A stretch of DNA of 64,000 nt, taken from Diaporthe sp. PMI_573 (Eukaryota > Ascomycota > Sordariomycetes > Diaporthales > Diaporthaceae). Shown here in pieces: positions 18,103 to 29,300 of the stretch. Location of the stretch: NCBI GenBank assembly GCA_021399435.1, contig JAJTUP010000026.1, positions 124,001-188,000 of the forward strand, in the 5' to 3' direction. Both the position numbers and the translations under genes were made by a program. Below the pieces are notes generated by a model. It searched no databases, had not been told where the DNA came from, and saw only the letters and a list, made by a program, of their open reading frames with translations. Position 1 is the stretch's first letter. Every line of letters starts with the position of its first letter.

Positions 18103-21100
18103 CTAAAACACCATAGGTCCCAGGCCCCTTTCCACCAACGCTCGATGGACAGCATCCTTGACGCCAGAAAAAGCCTCCACCCACCTCTTTCTCCCCCTAC
18201 TATCCTCGCCATCTTCAACAAGCCAGTCCAGCCACCTTATCAGCTTCTTGGCCTTTTCCATGTCTCTCTCCTCCGTCACGACGCGGGCAAGATATCTCTC
18301 AAACACCTCAACATCAGCCTTGTGCGGCCCCTCGTCCTCCGTCTCCCTGTGCCAGGCACTCAGCATGTCCTTCACTTCTTGGATCGAGGTGAGCGAGGTT
18401 GCCGTAAATGAGACCTTGGCCGGGGCCTTCGGGAAGGCGATCTTGGTCTGGCGGCTGCTGGTTGCCTCCCTCGCTCGATCCGCGGCATGACGCCGCCCTG
18501 GACCTTGCAAGTTGAGGCCGAGTCCCGACTTTTGGGCAAGTTTACGCCGGTGGTGGTCGGCTATGACTTCCTTGCGGACCTCCCCAGGCAGCTCCGCCAG
18601 GAAGGCCTGGTCGAGCTCCTCGATCTCCTCTGCTGCAGTCTCTCGTGCTGGCCTCCTGTTGTCCATCGTGACGAAGTTCGTCTGCATGAGTCCAGCGCTA
18701 GCATCGTGCTGCCTCTCACGCGTACTGCTAAGCATGCCTCGCATTCCGCCCCGGTCCCGTCCTCTTTTGGCCGGGCTTCTCTGAGGCTGCGGGCGAATAA
18801 TCCGGTCCCGGCGTGGTGATTGTGGTTGGACAGGATTGCTCTGTGCATTTCTGCTCCTTGGGGCGTATTGAGCAAGCACCTCGGCCTTCATCTCGTCCGG
18901 GAGGGCATTGAACACTTCGGGGTCAATGTCAAGTGGAATTTGAGGCTCAACCACAGCCGGGCTTTGATCACGCGACTGGCGTCCGCTTGTGTTGTGCAAA
19001 GCAGGTGAGCCCTCCCTTGATAATACCGAAGCAGGGTCTCGACGCGGCTGCTGTGCCATCAGCCGGCTTCGGATGTCTTGGGGAAGCGCAGCGACGGCCT
19101 CCGGGTCTGGGTTCGATGGTATGATAAATTGTGTGCCCATGACGTTCAACGGTGTGTTCGCCCTTTCGTCGGCCTCATTTGCCCTGGATAGCGCAAGAAC
19201 AGGGTGAATGGAAAATCCTTTCGGCTTCCGGGGAGTGAGTGGGTTTTCCGAAATAGGGTCTTCAGACACGTCTCGCCGTGTCTGTTGAGCCGCATTTGTT
19301 GATTTCGCTGGGCTACCGGCATCGGAGATGTCATCAAGACCCATAGGTACCACTGGCGCTGCCACCTTCTTCGATGAGTGAGGGCCGATATCATTCCCGA
19401 ATGCGCCAAAATTGAGTGTCTTCTGGCTCCCGTCTGGTGCAGCCGAGGGCTTGATCGGTTCCAATCTTTGCATCTGGACACCCAGGCCTCGCAGGTCTCC
19501 AGGGCTGAATTTGAAAGATCGGAGTATGGAGATAGCCTCTTTGCCCATCTTCTCAGCATCATGAGTGGCGACGCCAAATACCGTACTTTTGTTGAACGTA
19601 TCGCACTTCCCATGACCCAGGTGCTTTGCAGGATCCAGCGGCGCGTCTAGAGCTCGCCGCATGATCTTCATTGTGAGATTTGTGCCCTTGACGCCCTCAT
19701 TCAACAGACGTTTCTCTAGCTCCTTGCAGAGGTTCACGACGAATTCATCAGCCTCGGGCTGGTTAAGGAAGCGAATTCCCCAGTTGACTTCTGCCGAGAC
19801 GGACTTGCGGATGGACACATCGCCGACTTCAGCGCGGTCAATGCCCCTCGAGTATTCCCAGATTTTCTCGCCAGTCTTCGGGCCCAGTACAGACACCAAA
19901 CGCTCCTTCGAGACTTCTCTGATATCCTTGACCAGCCTGATCCCATTTTCCTCCAACTTCCCGCCGATACTGTACGCTACCCCTGGCAGGTCTTCCACCT
20001 TGAGCTCGCCCAGAAAGTCGAGAATCTCCTCTGGTTTGATTTGGTACTGGCCCGCGGGCTTCGCTTTGCGGAGTGCGACCTTGGCGAGAAGAATATTTCC
20101 GCCGATGCCCACGGAGACCTGACAGCCCGTTCTTTCCTTGATTCGCTTGCGAAGATCACTACCAAGCTGATCTGCCTTCTCTTGTTCTCTCCAGATGCTT
20201 CCCTCCGAGACACCGGTGCCATGCGACCCGGAAGAATCCATGACAAGCGTGGTGATATCAACAAGAGCCTCGTCGATACTGACGCTCTGGACGACACCAC
20301 CCACTTCTAGAATTGCTTCATAGAACAGCCTACTAGCCTCCTCATACGCAGGGAAATCATAGGGCAGAACCTTGAGGTCCGAGCAAAGTTCTAGCGCTCG
20401 TTTCATCCACATGCCATTCTTGACACCAAAATTCCGCGCAGGATAGTTACAAGACGCGATTTCTGATCCTGTGCCGGTGCCGTGTGCCACCACAGCGGGC
20501 TTGTCGACATATTCTGGTGCACTCTTGAGGGACACTGCGCAAAAGAAACTATCAAAGTCCACATGCATGACATATCGCCGAGAGCCAGGGCGGCGCTTGA
20601 TAGCCTTGGCTGTGTCGGTGCCCTTTTCATTGGCGAGCCTTTGCATCTTGGACTTGAGTTCTGCCTTCCATGTTGACAAGTGATGTAGGCGACTCTCTGA
20701 GTAGTACTGCTTGAGGAAGTCCGGGTTTGCGGTTGAGGACTTTCTTAGTCTCGGGTCGGACAGGAGCCATGCGTTATGCTCCTCGGAAGTTAGAGCGGTG
20801 TTGTGGGATGCAGGGGCGGGTGAATCATGTGCAATTTGTTTGGGCGGTTGGGAGACCTTCTCGTTCTGGACAGGCCCATTAACCACCGCGGCTGGATTCT
20901 CTGCACTCATGGATGTCACGGCATCCTCCACGCCTGCCTCTGGGAGCCCCTCCGGCACGGGGGACGAAGTCTTGAATTCAGCCATTTCCAGGTCTTTCAG
21001 ATTATTATCGTCATAGCCATCTTCGATGGTTTCAGGTGCCTTGAGTCTAGATGGGGTGTACTTGGATGGCGTCGGGGTCTGTGTCGTGGCAGACGAGCTT

Positions 21101-21708
21101 GGAAAGCTGACCTTGTTGGCCGGAGTAGCTGGTTTCTTGAATTGGCTTGTGTAGAAGCTGCTCTGAATTTGGTCATGGTAGCCTCTCTGCGGCGTGTTCG
21201 CCTGTGAAGCGATCTTCCCATCTTCCCCAAACTTGATGACTTTCTGCCTCGGACCCTCATCGACCACTCGGTAATCAGCCCACGGTAGCATGCGGCCCGC
21301 CGCGATGGAGTCCACGACCCAGGCCGGCTTCACTATCCTGTAGCTACTGAACTCAGTAGCCTTCTTGGGCGTGAGTGACGACGCGATGATGTGAGTGGCC
21401 ATGGTCTTCGAGTCCAGGTACTGCAGAAAGCCTGCGCCATGTTCGACCAGCTGCTTGTGCAAGATATGCAGCGGTGGTTGTGTGTATCCAGACACATGAG
21501 CGACGACGCCTTTGAAGATCTGGGGCTTGGTGCTGCCCTGACGGAGTTCGGCATCCAAGTTCTGAAGCTTGATCTTCTTGCGTCGAAAGTAGTCGCCAAA
21601 GCCTCCAAAGGCGCTTGGTTCGTACTCCTCGCCGGCTTCGTCGGAAAAGGTGTGATCCTCGATGCGCTTACGCACCGCGTTTGAGTTCTTCTCAAGACGG
21701 CTGCCCAT
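18103..21708 (-). CDS. REV1: DNA repair protein REV1, Y-family deoxycytidyl transferase (1201 aa)
   Basis: Single-exon gene, ATG at 21708. Domains in order: an N-terminal BRCT (about residues 60-150, KPQIFKGVVAHVSGYT ... RIVKPAWVVDSIAAGRMLPW); a disordered linker; the Y-family catalytic core from about 380 (YVMHVDFDSFFCAVSL, with the metal-binding D-x-D-SFF motif) through the second acidic motif SVSIDEALVDIT near 472; then the little-finger region. Two ubiquitin-binding motifs follow with the Leu-Pro core: about 922 (DPEVFNALPDEMKAEVL) and about 1032 (FLAELPGEVRKEVIADH). The last 100 residues form the helical C-terminal domain that recruits other translesion polymerases. All catalytic acids appear intact and the length is typical. 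By homology it inserts dCMP opposite abasic sites and scaffolds polymerase zeta. It is divergent from the RED gene. Confidence 0.95.
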   Translation of the reverse strand: MGSRLEKNSNAVRKRIEDHTFSDEAGEEYEPSAFGGFGDYFRRKKIKLQNLDAELRQGSTKPQIFKGVVAHVSGYTQPPLHILHKQLVEHGAGFLQYLDSKTMATHIIASSLTPKKATEFSSYRIVKPAWVVDSIAAGRMLPWADYRVVDEGPRQKVIKFGEDGKIASQANTPQRGYHDQIQSSFYTSQFKKPATPANKVSFPSSSATTQTPTPSKYTPSRLKAPETIEDGYDDNNLKDLEMAEFKTSSPVPEGLPEAGVEDAVTSMSAENPAAVVNGPVQNEKVSQPPKQIAHDSPAPASHNTALTSEEHNAWLLSDPRLRKSSTANPDFLKQYYSESRLHHLSTWKAELKSKMQRLANEKGTDTAKAIKRRPGSRRYVMHVDFDSFFCAVSLKSAPEYVDKPAVVAHGTGTGSEIASCNYPARNFGVKNGMWMKRALELCSDLKVLPYDFPAYEEASRLFYEAILEVGGVVQSVSIDEALVDITTLVMDSSGSHGTGVSEGSIWREQEKADQLGSDLRKRIKERTGCQVSVGIGGNILLAKVALRKAKPAGQYQIKPEEILDFLGELKVEDLPGVAYSIGGKLEENGIRLVKDIREVSKERLVSVLGPKTGEKIWEYSRGIDRAEVGDVSIRKSVSAEVNWGIRFLNQPEADEFVVNLCKELEKRLLNEGVKGTNLTMKIMRRALDAPLDPAKHLGHGKCDTFNKSTVFGVATHDAEKMGKEAISILRSFKFSPGDLRGLGVQMQRLEPIKPSAAPDGSQKTLNFGAFGNDIGPHSSKKVAAPVVPMGLDDISDAGSPAKSTNAAQQTRRDVSEDPISENPLTPRKPKGFSIHPVLALSRANEADERANTPLNVMGTQFIIPSNPDPEAVAALPQDIRSRLMAQQPRRDPASVLSREGSPALHNTSGRQSRDQSPAVVEPQIPLDIDPEVFNALPDEMKAEVLAQYAPRSRNAQSNPVQPQSPRRDRIIRPQPQRSPAKRGRDRGGMRGMLSSTRERQHDASAGLMQTNFVTMDNRRPARETAAEEIEELDQAFLAELPGEVRKEVIADHHRRKLAQKSGLGLNLQGPGRRHAADRAREATSSRQTKIAFPKAPAKVSFTATSLTSIQEVKDMLSAWHRETEDEGPHKADVEVFERYLARVVTEERDMEKAKKLIRWLDWLVEDGEDSRGRKRWVEAFSGVKDAVHRALVERGLGPMVF

Positions 21709-22150
21709 TCTGAATGAAGCTCAGATGATGGTCTCCAACATCAGCCCTTCTTTCCGTGTGAGCCAAGTTGAGACGACAAAGCAGAAGGACTCATACTGCA
21801 GGGACGTCTGAGCAGGCTTCCAAGCGGATCAATGTCAAGCTCAAAGGCTGCTCGTAAGCCCTGCAAGGGTATAAGCAAGCCCGGTCATATCAGCCTGAGC
21901 TGTAGAACGAAAGGCGTGTTGAGCAAGCGTCGCGGGTTTAACTGACGTAACGCGTAGCCCGTCGCCACGAACTCAGCTGACCACTAAATAAGAGAACCCC
22001 TAACCCCGAGTACCGATGAGGTTCATTTGGGGGGTGGTCCGGGTGGGTTAAAGCTACAGTCAAGTCCAACATGCAATTCCATCCTGCATCTCCCACCCCT
22101 ACCGCCCACTGTTTGCTGGAAGTCTCCTTGCGTGGCGCAGGTGGTACAAT
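21709..22150. promoter_or_regulatory. Divergent promoter region between REV1 and the RED gene
   Basis: The 442 bases between the REV1 ATG and the RED-protein ATG, on opposite strands, so both promoters lie here. No unambiguous factor site identified. Confidence 0.5.
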
Positions 22151-23880
22151 ATGAACAACGAGCAATTCCGAAAGCTCCTCCTCAACAACGCGGCCAAGCC
22201 GCCAAGCGCAGCTCAGAATGGCGCATCGCCATCTCCACGAGCGACTGATGGTGCTGGGTCCTCTGCCCTCGGATCGCGGATGAAGTCCAGCATCCCGATG
22301 ACACCGTGAGTTACCTCTCACTCGGCTCGTTGCGATGTTGCTTCAGACTGCATCAAGAGTACGTACTGACAGGGGGTTTCCGCAGACGATCCGTCGCTGG
22401 TGGAGGTGGAGGACGTCTCGATTTTGCGCGCCAACTCGCCGAGCGTAATGAACAAGACAGACCGAAGAAGAAATTCCGAACATCCGCACCCAAAGGCACC
22501 AAGTTTGCAGAAGGCTACGTAGACCGCGCAAAACAAAGGCAGGCAGAGCAGGAAGAGGACGACAAGGCCGCGCGGATACAGGCCCTAGAAGAGTCCTTGA
22601 AGAAAGAAGAGATCGACCAAGCAACGTTTGAGAAGCTAAGAGATGAAATTGCCGGCGGTGATCTGTCAAGCACGCACTTGATCAAAGGCCTCGACTTCAA
22701 GTTACTCGAGAGGGTCAGGAATGGCGAGGATGTGTTCAGTAGAGACAAGCCCAACCAAGGGAAAGCAGAGCCATCGCCCGGAGCCGAAGACGAACCCGAG
22801 GAAGAGGACGTGGACGACGCCTTTGAACAGCTAGAGGAGAAGGAGGTCACCGCCATCGAGAGGGAGAAGGCGAGAAAAAAGGGACAACTAGCTACTAGGA
22901 CGTTGGTCCCCGGACAGAAGCGGACACGGGACCAGATTTTGGCCGAGATGAAGGCTGCCCGTGAGGCTGCAAAAGCACAGGAGGAGTCAGCTTTGGGGTC
23001 GAGATTTAAAAAGATTGGCGCCAAGAAGGAGCCAGGCTCAAGGATAGAGCGTGATGCCAAAGGCCGAGAGGTGCTAATCATCGTCGACGAAGACGGAAAT
23101 GAGAAGCGCAAAGTCCGGAAGGTCGCAGCAGAAGTCGAGAGAGAACGGGAAGCCTTCAAGATCGATCCCGAAGCCGAAGTGCTAGGCATGGAAGTACCGG
23201 AGTTCTACAAGAAGAAGCTGGAAGACCAAGCCAAGGCGGACGAGGACGTGACCATGTTCTCTGACGTTGAGTCAGACTACGATCCTCTTGGTGGCATATC
23301 ATCAGACTCGGACGACAGCAACGAGCCTGATGACGAGGAGCCGAAGAAGGAGGCTCAGAACAAGTCTCATTCACCCACGAGCGAGGGCGAGGTCGACTCT
23401 GAAGGCCGAGGTAAAGTGAAGGAGGACATGCCGCCTCCGCCAAGACCGCAAGCACAACATCCTCGCAACTACTTCAAGTCCAGCTTGATATCCGAGGAAC
23501 AGAATGCGCGACCGGCGATGAACGATCCGTCGGTGCTGGCTGCCCTCAAGAAAGCAAAGACGCTCAATGCAGCTACCGAGTCGGAGGAGGAGCAGAAGGA
23601 GGCAGAGAGGCAAGAGAGGCTCAAGAAGATGATGGCATCTGCAGACCGTGATGCGGAAGATATGGACCTGGGCTTTGGCACAAACCGCCTGGCCGATGAG
23701 GAGGAGCTGGCAGATGACGGCAAGACGAAGCTATCCAAATGGGGCGGCGACGATGACGGCGAAGATGGAGGCGGTGGCAAGTCCAAACGCAAGCGAGGCC
23801 CCAAGAAGAAGAAGGGAGACGTGAACAGTGTTGCGGATGTGATGAAGGTCCTTGAGAAGAGGAAAGCAGCTGGGTCGTAA
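22151..23880 (+). CDS. RED/IK-family spliceosomal protein (two exons, 549 aa)
   Basis: Exon 1 (22151-22305) encodes MNNEQFRKLLLNNAAKPPSA and onwards to KSSIPMTP. An 80-nt intron (GTGAGT...TCCGCAG) splits the Pro codon, and exon 2 runs 22386-23880. The N-terminal RED domain is recognised by FRKLL...NNA, then TPRSVAGG, DFARQLAERN, KKFRTSAPKGTKFAEGYVDR, and a block ending THLIKGLDFKLLERVR. RED (human IK) is part of the spliceosomal B complex. The rest is highly charged: acidic clusters around DEPEEEDVDDAFEQLEEKE and a lysine-rich end (KSKRKRGPKKKKGDVNSVA), which may hold a nuclear localisation signal. A frame beginning at 22306 inside the intron also exists, but the spliced start restores the conserved N-terminus and is preferred. 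Confidence 0.88.
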
Positions 23881-24387
23881 GGACTGAGCTGCGGCTCGGG
23901 GGGGGGTGATTGGCCATATCTGCATCAGTAGCCACATGCTGAATTGATGATACCCTCATGCACGCACGAAGAGTTCAAATCTCTCTCTTCTTCTGATTAG
24001 TTGATGCGAGTGCAAAGCAAGTTGTTCATTCCGCTTGTATTAGTACCGAGTGCCAAGAGTGATGCAGTTTTGTTTTCATTCCCACGGTATCCGCCGAACT
24101 GCGGCACATGTGACAGAGCCGTGAGCCCGCTTTGTTGCCGGGGGCGCCGCAAAGAAGTGGGCGGCCCTGGACCTCCGCCTCGGCGACCGCTCCTGCGGTA
24201 GACCGAACAACTGGCCGTGTCGTTTGCTGCTGCTGTTCCTCCCAACACGCTCTAGCTACGACTGAGCATTCGCTCTCCTCTACATCTACTGAAAGGCAGT
24301 CTCACAGGCACACATCCCAGCCCCCGACTTTATCTTTATTTTCTTACACACCCGAGAAACCAGACAGACACACCGCGTTCTGCCGAG
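23881..24387. other. Intergenic, RED 3' end and nucleoside hydrolase promoter
   Basis: About 0.5 kb between two plus-strand genes. It contains a run of ten G at 23898 and a pyrimidine-rich stretch (about 24280-24350) of the sort often found just upstream of fungal start sites. No gene seen. Confidence 0.45.
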
Positions 24388-26344
24388 ATGACTGAGGATG
24401 AGAGAGTTCCAGTCTGGCTGGATGCCGACCCTGGACACGACGTGAGTTAGATTTGCAAGCATCAGTGAAACCTGGGCTTGCTGTTTAGACTTTGATCATG
24501 GGCAGTCCTGAGACATTCTGCCATCCGGAGAGGTCGTGAGGCTTCTGCGCGCCCCGCCGCCCTCTGGACATGGTTGGAGATGGTCCGCTTCGCCGCAACT
24601 CATGTCCCAGCTTATCCGGCAAACACCTCGCCCACGAAATTTAGTTCGCCACGCTGACCAGAGTCCAGGACGTCTTCGCCATTCTTCTCGCAGCATATCA
24701 TCCTGGCATCAAGCTTTTGGGCATATCAACCGTCTTTGGCAATGCCCCGTTAGAGTACGTCCGCCCCGGGGGCTGTGGTGGTCCCGGACCGCGCGCATCG
24801 GAGGGCCCAAAAGCATGATGGCCCTTCCCGTTACGCGCCTCCATCTTGCTTTGAGTAGATCCCGGTCCGGAGAGCAGCGTAATACCGCCTCGAACATGGC
24901 TGGCAAACATGAAGAACAGGGGGAGCCCCGCAGCTGACCACACAACCGCGCTCACCAGGAAGACGACGTGGAACGCCACCAGCGTGCTCACGGCTATTGG
25001 GCAGCACGACCGCATCCCAATCTACCCGGGCGCCTCGTCGCCGCTACAGAGGCCGCGCCTGTCCGAGAACGCCGAGGATATCCACGGCGAGAGCGGCCTG
25101 GACGGGACCACCCTGCTCCCCGAGCCGCTCGTCCAGCCGCGGAAGGACGTGGCCGCCATCGATGCCGCCGCCGCCGCCCTGAGGTCGTGCAAGCCCGGCA
25201 CGGCGTGGGTCGTTGCGACCGGCAGCCTGACGAATGCGGCCAAGCTGTTCCAGACGTACCCGGACTTGATCGGCCACGTCAAGGGGCTGAGTCTCATGGG
25301 AGGTGCAGTGGGAGACGGCTTCACCAGCGCTGTGTATGGCATTGTTGATGGTAAGGCCCGCATTGGAAATTGGACGCCTTGGGCCGAGTTGTAAGTGCGC
25401 TTGTGTTGTTTCCGTGCTGTCATGCCCCGTGCATTCCCATTGATATCGCCTGCACCCAAGATGGGGCCGAGGGTCAACCCCTCAGCGGTGCTATAAAATG
25501 CCTGTCCGAGAATAGGTGTGGTCGTCGGGCATAACAAGTGTTATGTCTGTGAATACTCCCTTGCCTATGATACTACATAAAACATCCGAGCACAACAAAT
25601 GTCACATTAGTAGACCAAGATCTGACCCGTACTGATCCATGAGCATGTAGCAATATCATCATCGACCCCGAGGCCTCGGCATTCATATTTGACACCAAGG
25701 AGCTCGCAGCCAAGACGACCATCTTGCCTCTCGATACGACACATCTTGTACTCGCGAGGCAGGACGTCCAGGAGCTACTCCTCTACGGGGCTGACAGGGC
25801 GTCTCTGAACGACTCCAAGACGGAGCCGGTCGAGACCACCGGGCCAAGGGTTGGCAAGACGGTGCTCCGAACGATGCTCGTCGAGCTGCTCATGTTCTTC
25901 GCAAAGACGTACAAGTGAGTGTAGACAGTAGCCAGTCATCATCATTTCCGTGCAAATCCGACGACGCTAACGGACGCGTCTGCGCTTTACAGGGACGTGT
26001 TCGGCATCATCGAGGGCCCTCCTCTGCACGACCCGCTGGCAGTAGCCGCGGTGCTGACGGGCACCAAGTGGGAGATTGCCTTTGATGAGTGTGACCCCAA
26101 CTCATCCTCGGACAACCCGAACAATCGTGAGCGATTCGCCGTCAAGGTCATCACCGAGGGTACTCACGACGACGCCCTACACCGTGGGTCACAGCTGGGC
26201 CGGACCATCGCAACGTTGCTTCCGGCTGGGGAGGAGGGCGTGCGGATACCGAGGGGCCTCGATACCACCAAGTTCTGGCAGGTCTTGGAGGAATGTGTCC
26301 AGCGTGCCGACGAAGCGAACGCGGCCGCCGCACCGAGAAATTAG
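24388..26344 (+). CDS. URH1: Inosine-uridine preferring nucleoside hydrolase (five exons, 395 aa)
   Basis: Exons 24388-24441, 24669-24754, 24959-25390, 25651-25914 and 25993-26344; introns 227, 204, 260 and 78 nt, all GT-AG. The metal- and ribose-binding motif DPGHDD is built across the first junction (exon 1 ends DADPGHD; exon 2 begins DVFAILLAAYHPG). The frame then runs through GISTVFGNAPLEKTTWNATS, TGSLTNAAKLFQTYPDL, GAVGDGFTSAVYG, and NWTPWAEFNIIIDPEA across the third junction. Near residue 290 comes PPLHDPLAVAAVL, with the conserved His-Asp-Pro. By homology it hydrolyses the N-glycosidic bond of uridine and related ribonucleosides for pyrimidine salvage. Every junction restores a conserved family block, so the exon model is well supported. 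Three introns above 200 nt are long compared with most others in the window. Confidence 0.88.
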
Positions 26345-29300
26345 GTGGTTGAGACCCGTCATTGATGGACGGTTCATTACGCAATGAGCATCCACCGGGC
26401 CTCAGCAGTTGCTACGCTTGCTGATCAGGCAGGCATTCATCAGGCGTCAGGTCGCAATCACAGAGCTTTGTAGCCAGTGAAGGTCACCCCTGCCTTCTAT
26501 CTTCTGTAGCATCATTACCTGATACTGTGTAGATAGCATAGAACCCAACCACCCGAACCAACACCGGGAAGACGTGAGATAGCCCTGAGCTAATGGTCTC
26601 CAAGTCACACCCAAGACGGGGGGAGAGCACACCAGAACGTACGGGATCTGCCCCGTACAGCGATGCCATCCCCAGAAAAAATCCCCTAGCCTTCAGTTCC
26701 CTTCCTCTTTGAAGAGCCCAGCCAGCCAGCCCCTCCGCGCCTTTCCTCTTCGACCCTCAAGGCCCTCGAGCACTATTGAGTATTTCCTGTTCCGTCTCGA
26801 CCAGAGTCGCGCGATGTGACCGTGACCCTCTGGGCAGCCCAGTGCCGATCGCAAGTCTAACGCTTCGGGGGGCGTGACAAGCCACAGCCGTCAACACTAC
26901 TGTCACCGGAACGCGACCGCGCTGGGTGGAGGTCAATGGGCCTCGCTTTTTTCTCCGCTCTGCCATGCGGCTTTGTCCTTGCTTTGCGTATGGAGGGAGC
27001 CCCATTCCCGCGCCCCCCCGGTATTTGGCGTCTGCTCCGATCTCAGATAGGCGAGATGTCAATGCTACCGTGAATTAGGGTTTTGCTCTCATTTCCGCAT
27101 CCGTGATGGCCACCCCTCTATGGGAGCCTCAACTTGGAGCCAAAACAATGGACGGCTTTGCGGCGGTCACATACATAGACAGACATTATCACTAACGGCA
27201 TCCTATGCTTCAGCCAAGTGGTTGTAGTAAGGAGGCTGTGCGCTCCCCCCCCCCCGGCAAGCCATCCATGAGCTGCGTTCAGGAACAGGACAGCTCCCAA
27301 GACACAACGGCCGAACTGTCGTAATGCGACATGCTATAGGTGTGGCAGGGGAGGGGGAAATCGCAGCGCATGGCGAGAAAGTCACCAAAGGCGCAGGATA
27401 CATCTCCCATCTGGCCAGTGACGATGACGCCTGCGGCTCGGGAACCTGTTAATCTAGACGAAACAACACAGACTTTTCCCTCTCTGCACGGCGGACAAGC
27501 CAATCGCCAGATGAGCCACAGTCCGGCGTGACCTGGTTTCTACTGGACGGTTGATCCCAGGGCTGATCGTCGGCATAATTGTGCGAGGTGGCAGCCCATC
27601 TGCAGAGCCCCCCCCCGGCCGTCCCATCTTCATGAGCAACGCCAGCCTCAATATAAGCATTGCGCAAACCCCCAGGCATGAGGCATGCGGGAAGCGCAGG
27701 CATCACGCATCAATCACTGACGCGCGACACCTGCCTGCCCACCTTGATCGGACGGAATAACTTGCTCAAAACCTCCAATACGCGCACATCTTATAGTGCT
27801 GGAAGACTTTCGGGAGAAGGAAGGGTGCAAAAGAGCTGGGCAGGCTGAACCGAACCGAACCGGCTCGCCCGACACAAACCCGCAAGGCTGTGCCTGTGCC
27901 TTAGTCGACACCTGGGAAAGCTTGGAAACGCGGCCATGCATGAAATGCACGAATGCACAGCACCGGATTTTCCGACGGCGGCCTCCGTCTGCAGAGCTTG
28001 GGACGGTCTGGTGATCTGAGTCGATCATATGCACTTCTTAATGGTCTTGTCAAAGTAGAGTGCGATGCTGCGAGAAACTGCGCCTCTATAGTAGTCAAAA
28101 TTATCCAAGACCTTAGGCTACGACTGCAAAAACAACCCACTTAGGTATTTTGGACGATTACTTAGCACCCGTATCTGATTAGTGCTGTCGTGTTGTACAT
28201 ACACAGCGACGGCATCACAAAGTCGTGACACCTTAATTGTGACTCGGCAGTGACGGAGGTTTAAGATTGTCTCCAATATGCGATGCGTGCATCTGAGAAC
28301 GTCAAACTGCACGCCATCCATGTCTGCTTCCTGAGAACAGACTCCAAGCCTCCCGGGGACCGACACGCAAGAGTCCACCCACCTTGCTTACGTCGCGGCA
28401 CAAACGCCCGTGCCCTCCCAACTGTCAAATGACAGTCGGCCGTCAGAGGCTCCCCGAGATCTCAACCGCGCCCGGATAGTAATCTGCAGTCCCCACAGAC
28501 GTGTGGCACGAAAAGATAGAACGAGAAGGGAAAAGGAAAGACCGTGCACCCGGAGTTCTACCGGATCACCCATTGATCGGGATTCTGCTCGGCGCTGTCG
28601 GTCGCAGAGGAGACCTGAATGGCATTGCCGCTCGTATCAACAGGTGTTCTCGCACTTGCAGGAAACAAAGTAACGCCGCCATAAAGCCTCGTCAGCGTGC
28701 TTTGGGCAGAAGAGCAACCGCGCAGCTCTGCAGGCCTGAAGGTAAAACAACACCAACATCATCATCATGCCATACGTAGGCGTATACGCACGCTCCCAAG
28801 GAACATCGAAATGGTGTTCCAGAACGTGGCAGAACCTCGGCGGCAGGTCGCTTGTCACCGAGGGCGTCCGGCCGGAGCAGACTGCCCACAACGGTACGGT
28901 GGGAAGAGAATCCCTCCCACAGCGCTGCAACGTGCCCTTAGTCCTCGGTGTACACACCGGCGTTGAGGTACGCACTTCAATGCAGGACCAGTAATGGACG
29001 GGGCCACTTCCAACTTTGTCCGAGTCCAAAATAGTTTTGAAACAGCCGAGGCGGGCGGCACCGGCGTGTTGGGGGGGCCTGGACAGCGTGGTTGAGAGCG
29101 ACGACCGCACTGTTGCAGAGTCATCGCCAGGACCTCTGGTCACCCGCTTCGTGGGCCATCATACACAGTAGCGGAAATGCATGGGGTGCCCCAAGGGATC
29201 TGCGCGTCAACCCTCTTTCCCGGTGCTGTCTCGACAGGGCATCCTGCTTTATCACTGGTACAGGCTCGTTAGGGTTTTCCCTCGACAATGCGACGAGATC

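Noticed and set aside
22306..22386. RED protein starting inside the intron at 22306
   Set aside because: The intron has a canonical donor and acceptor, and splicing from 22151 gives the conserved N-terminus of the family.
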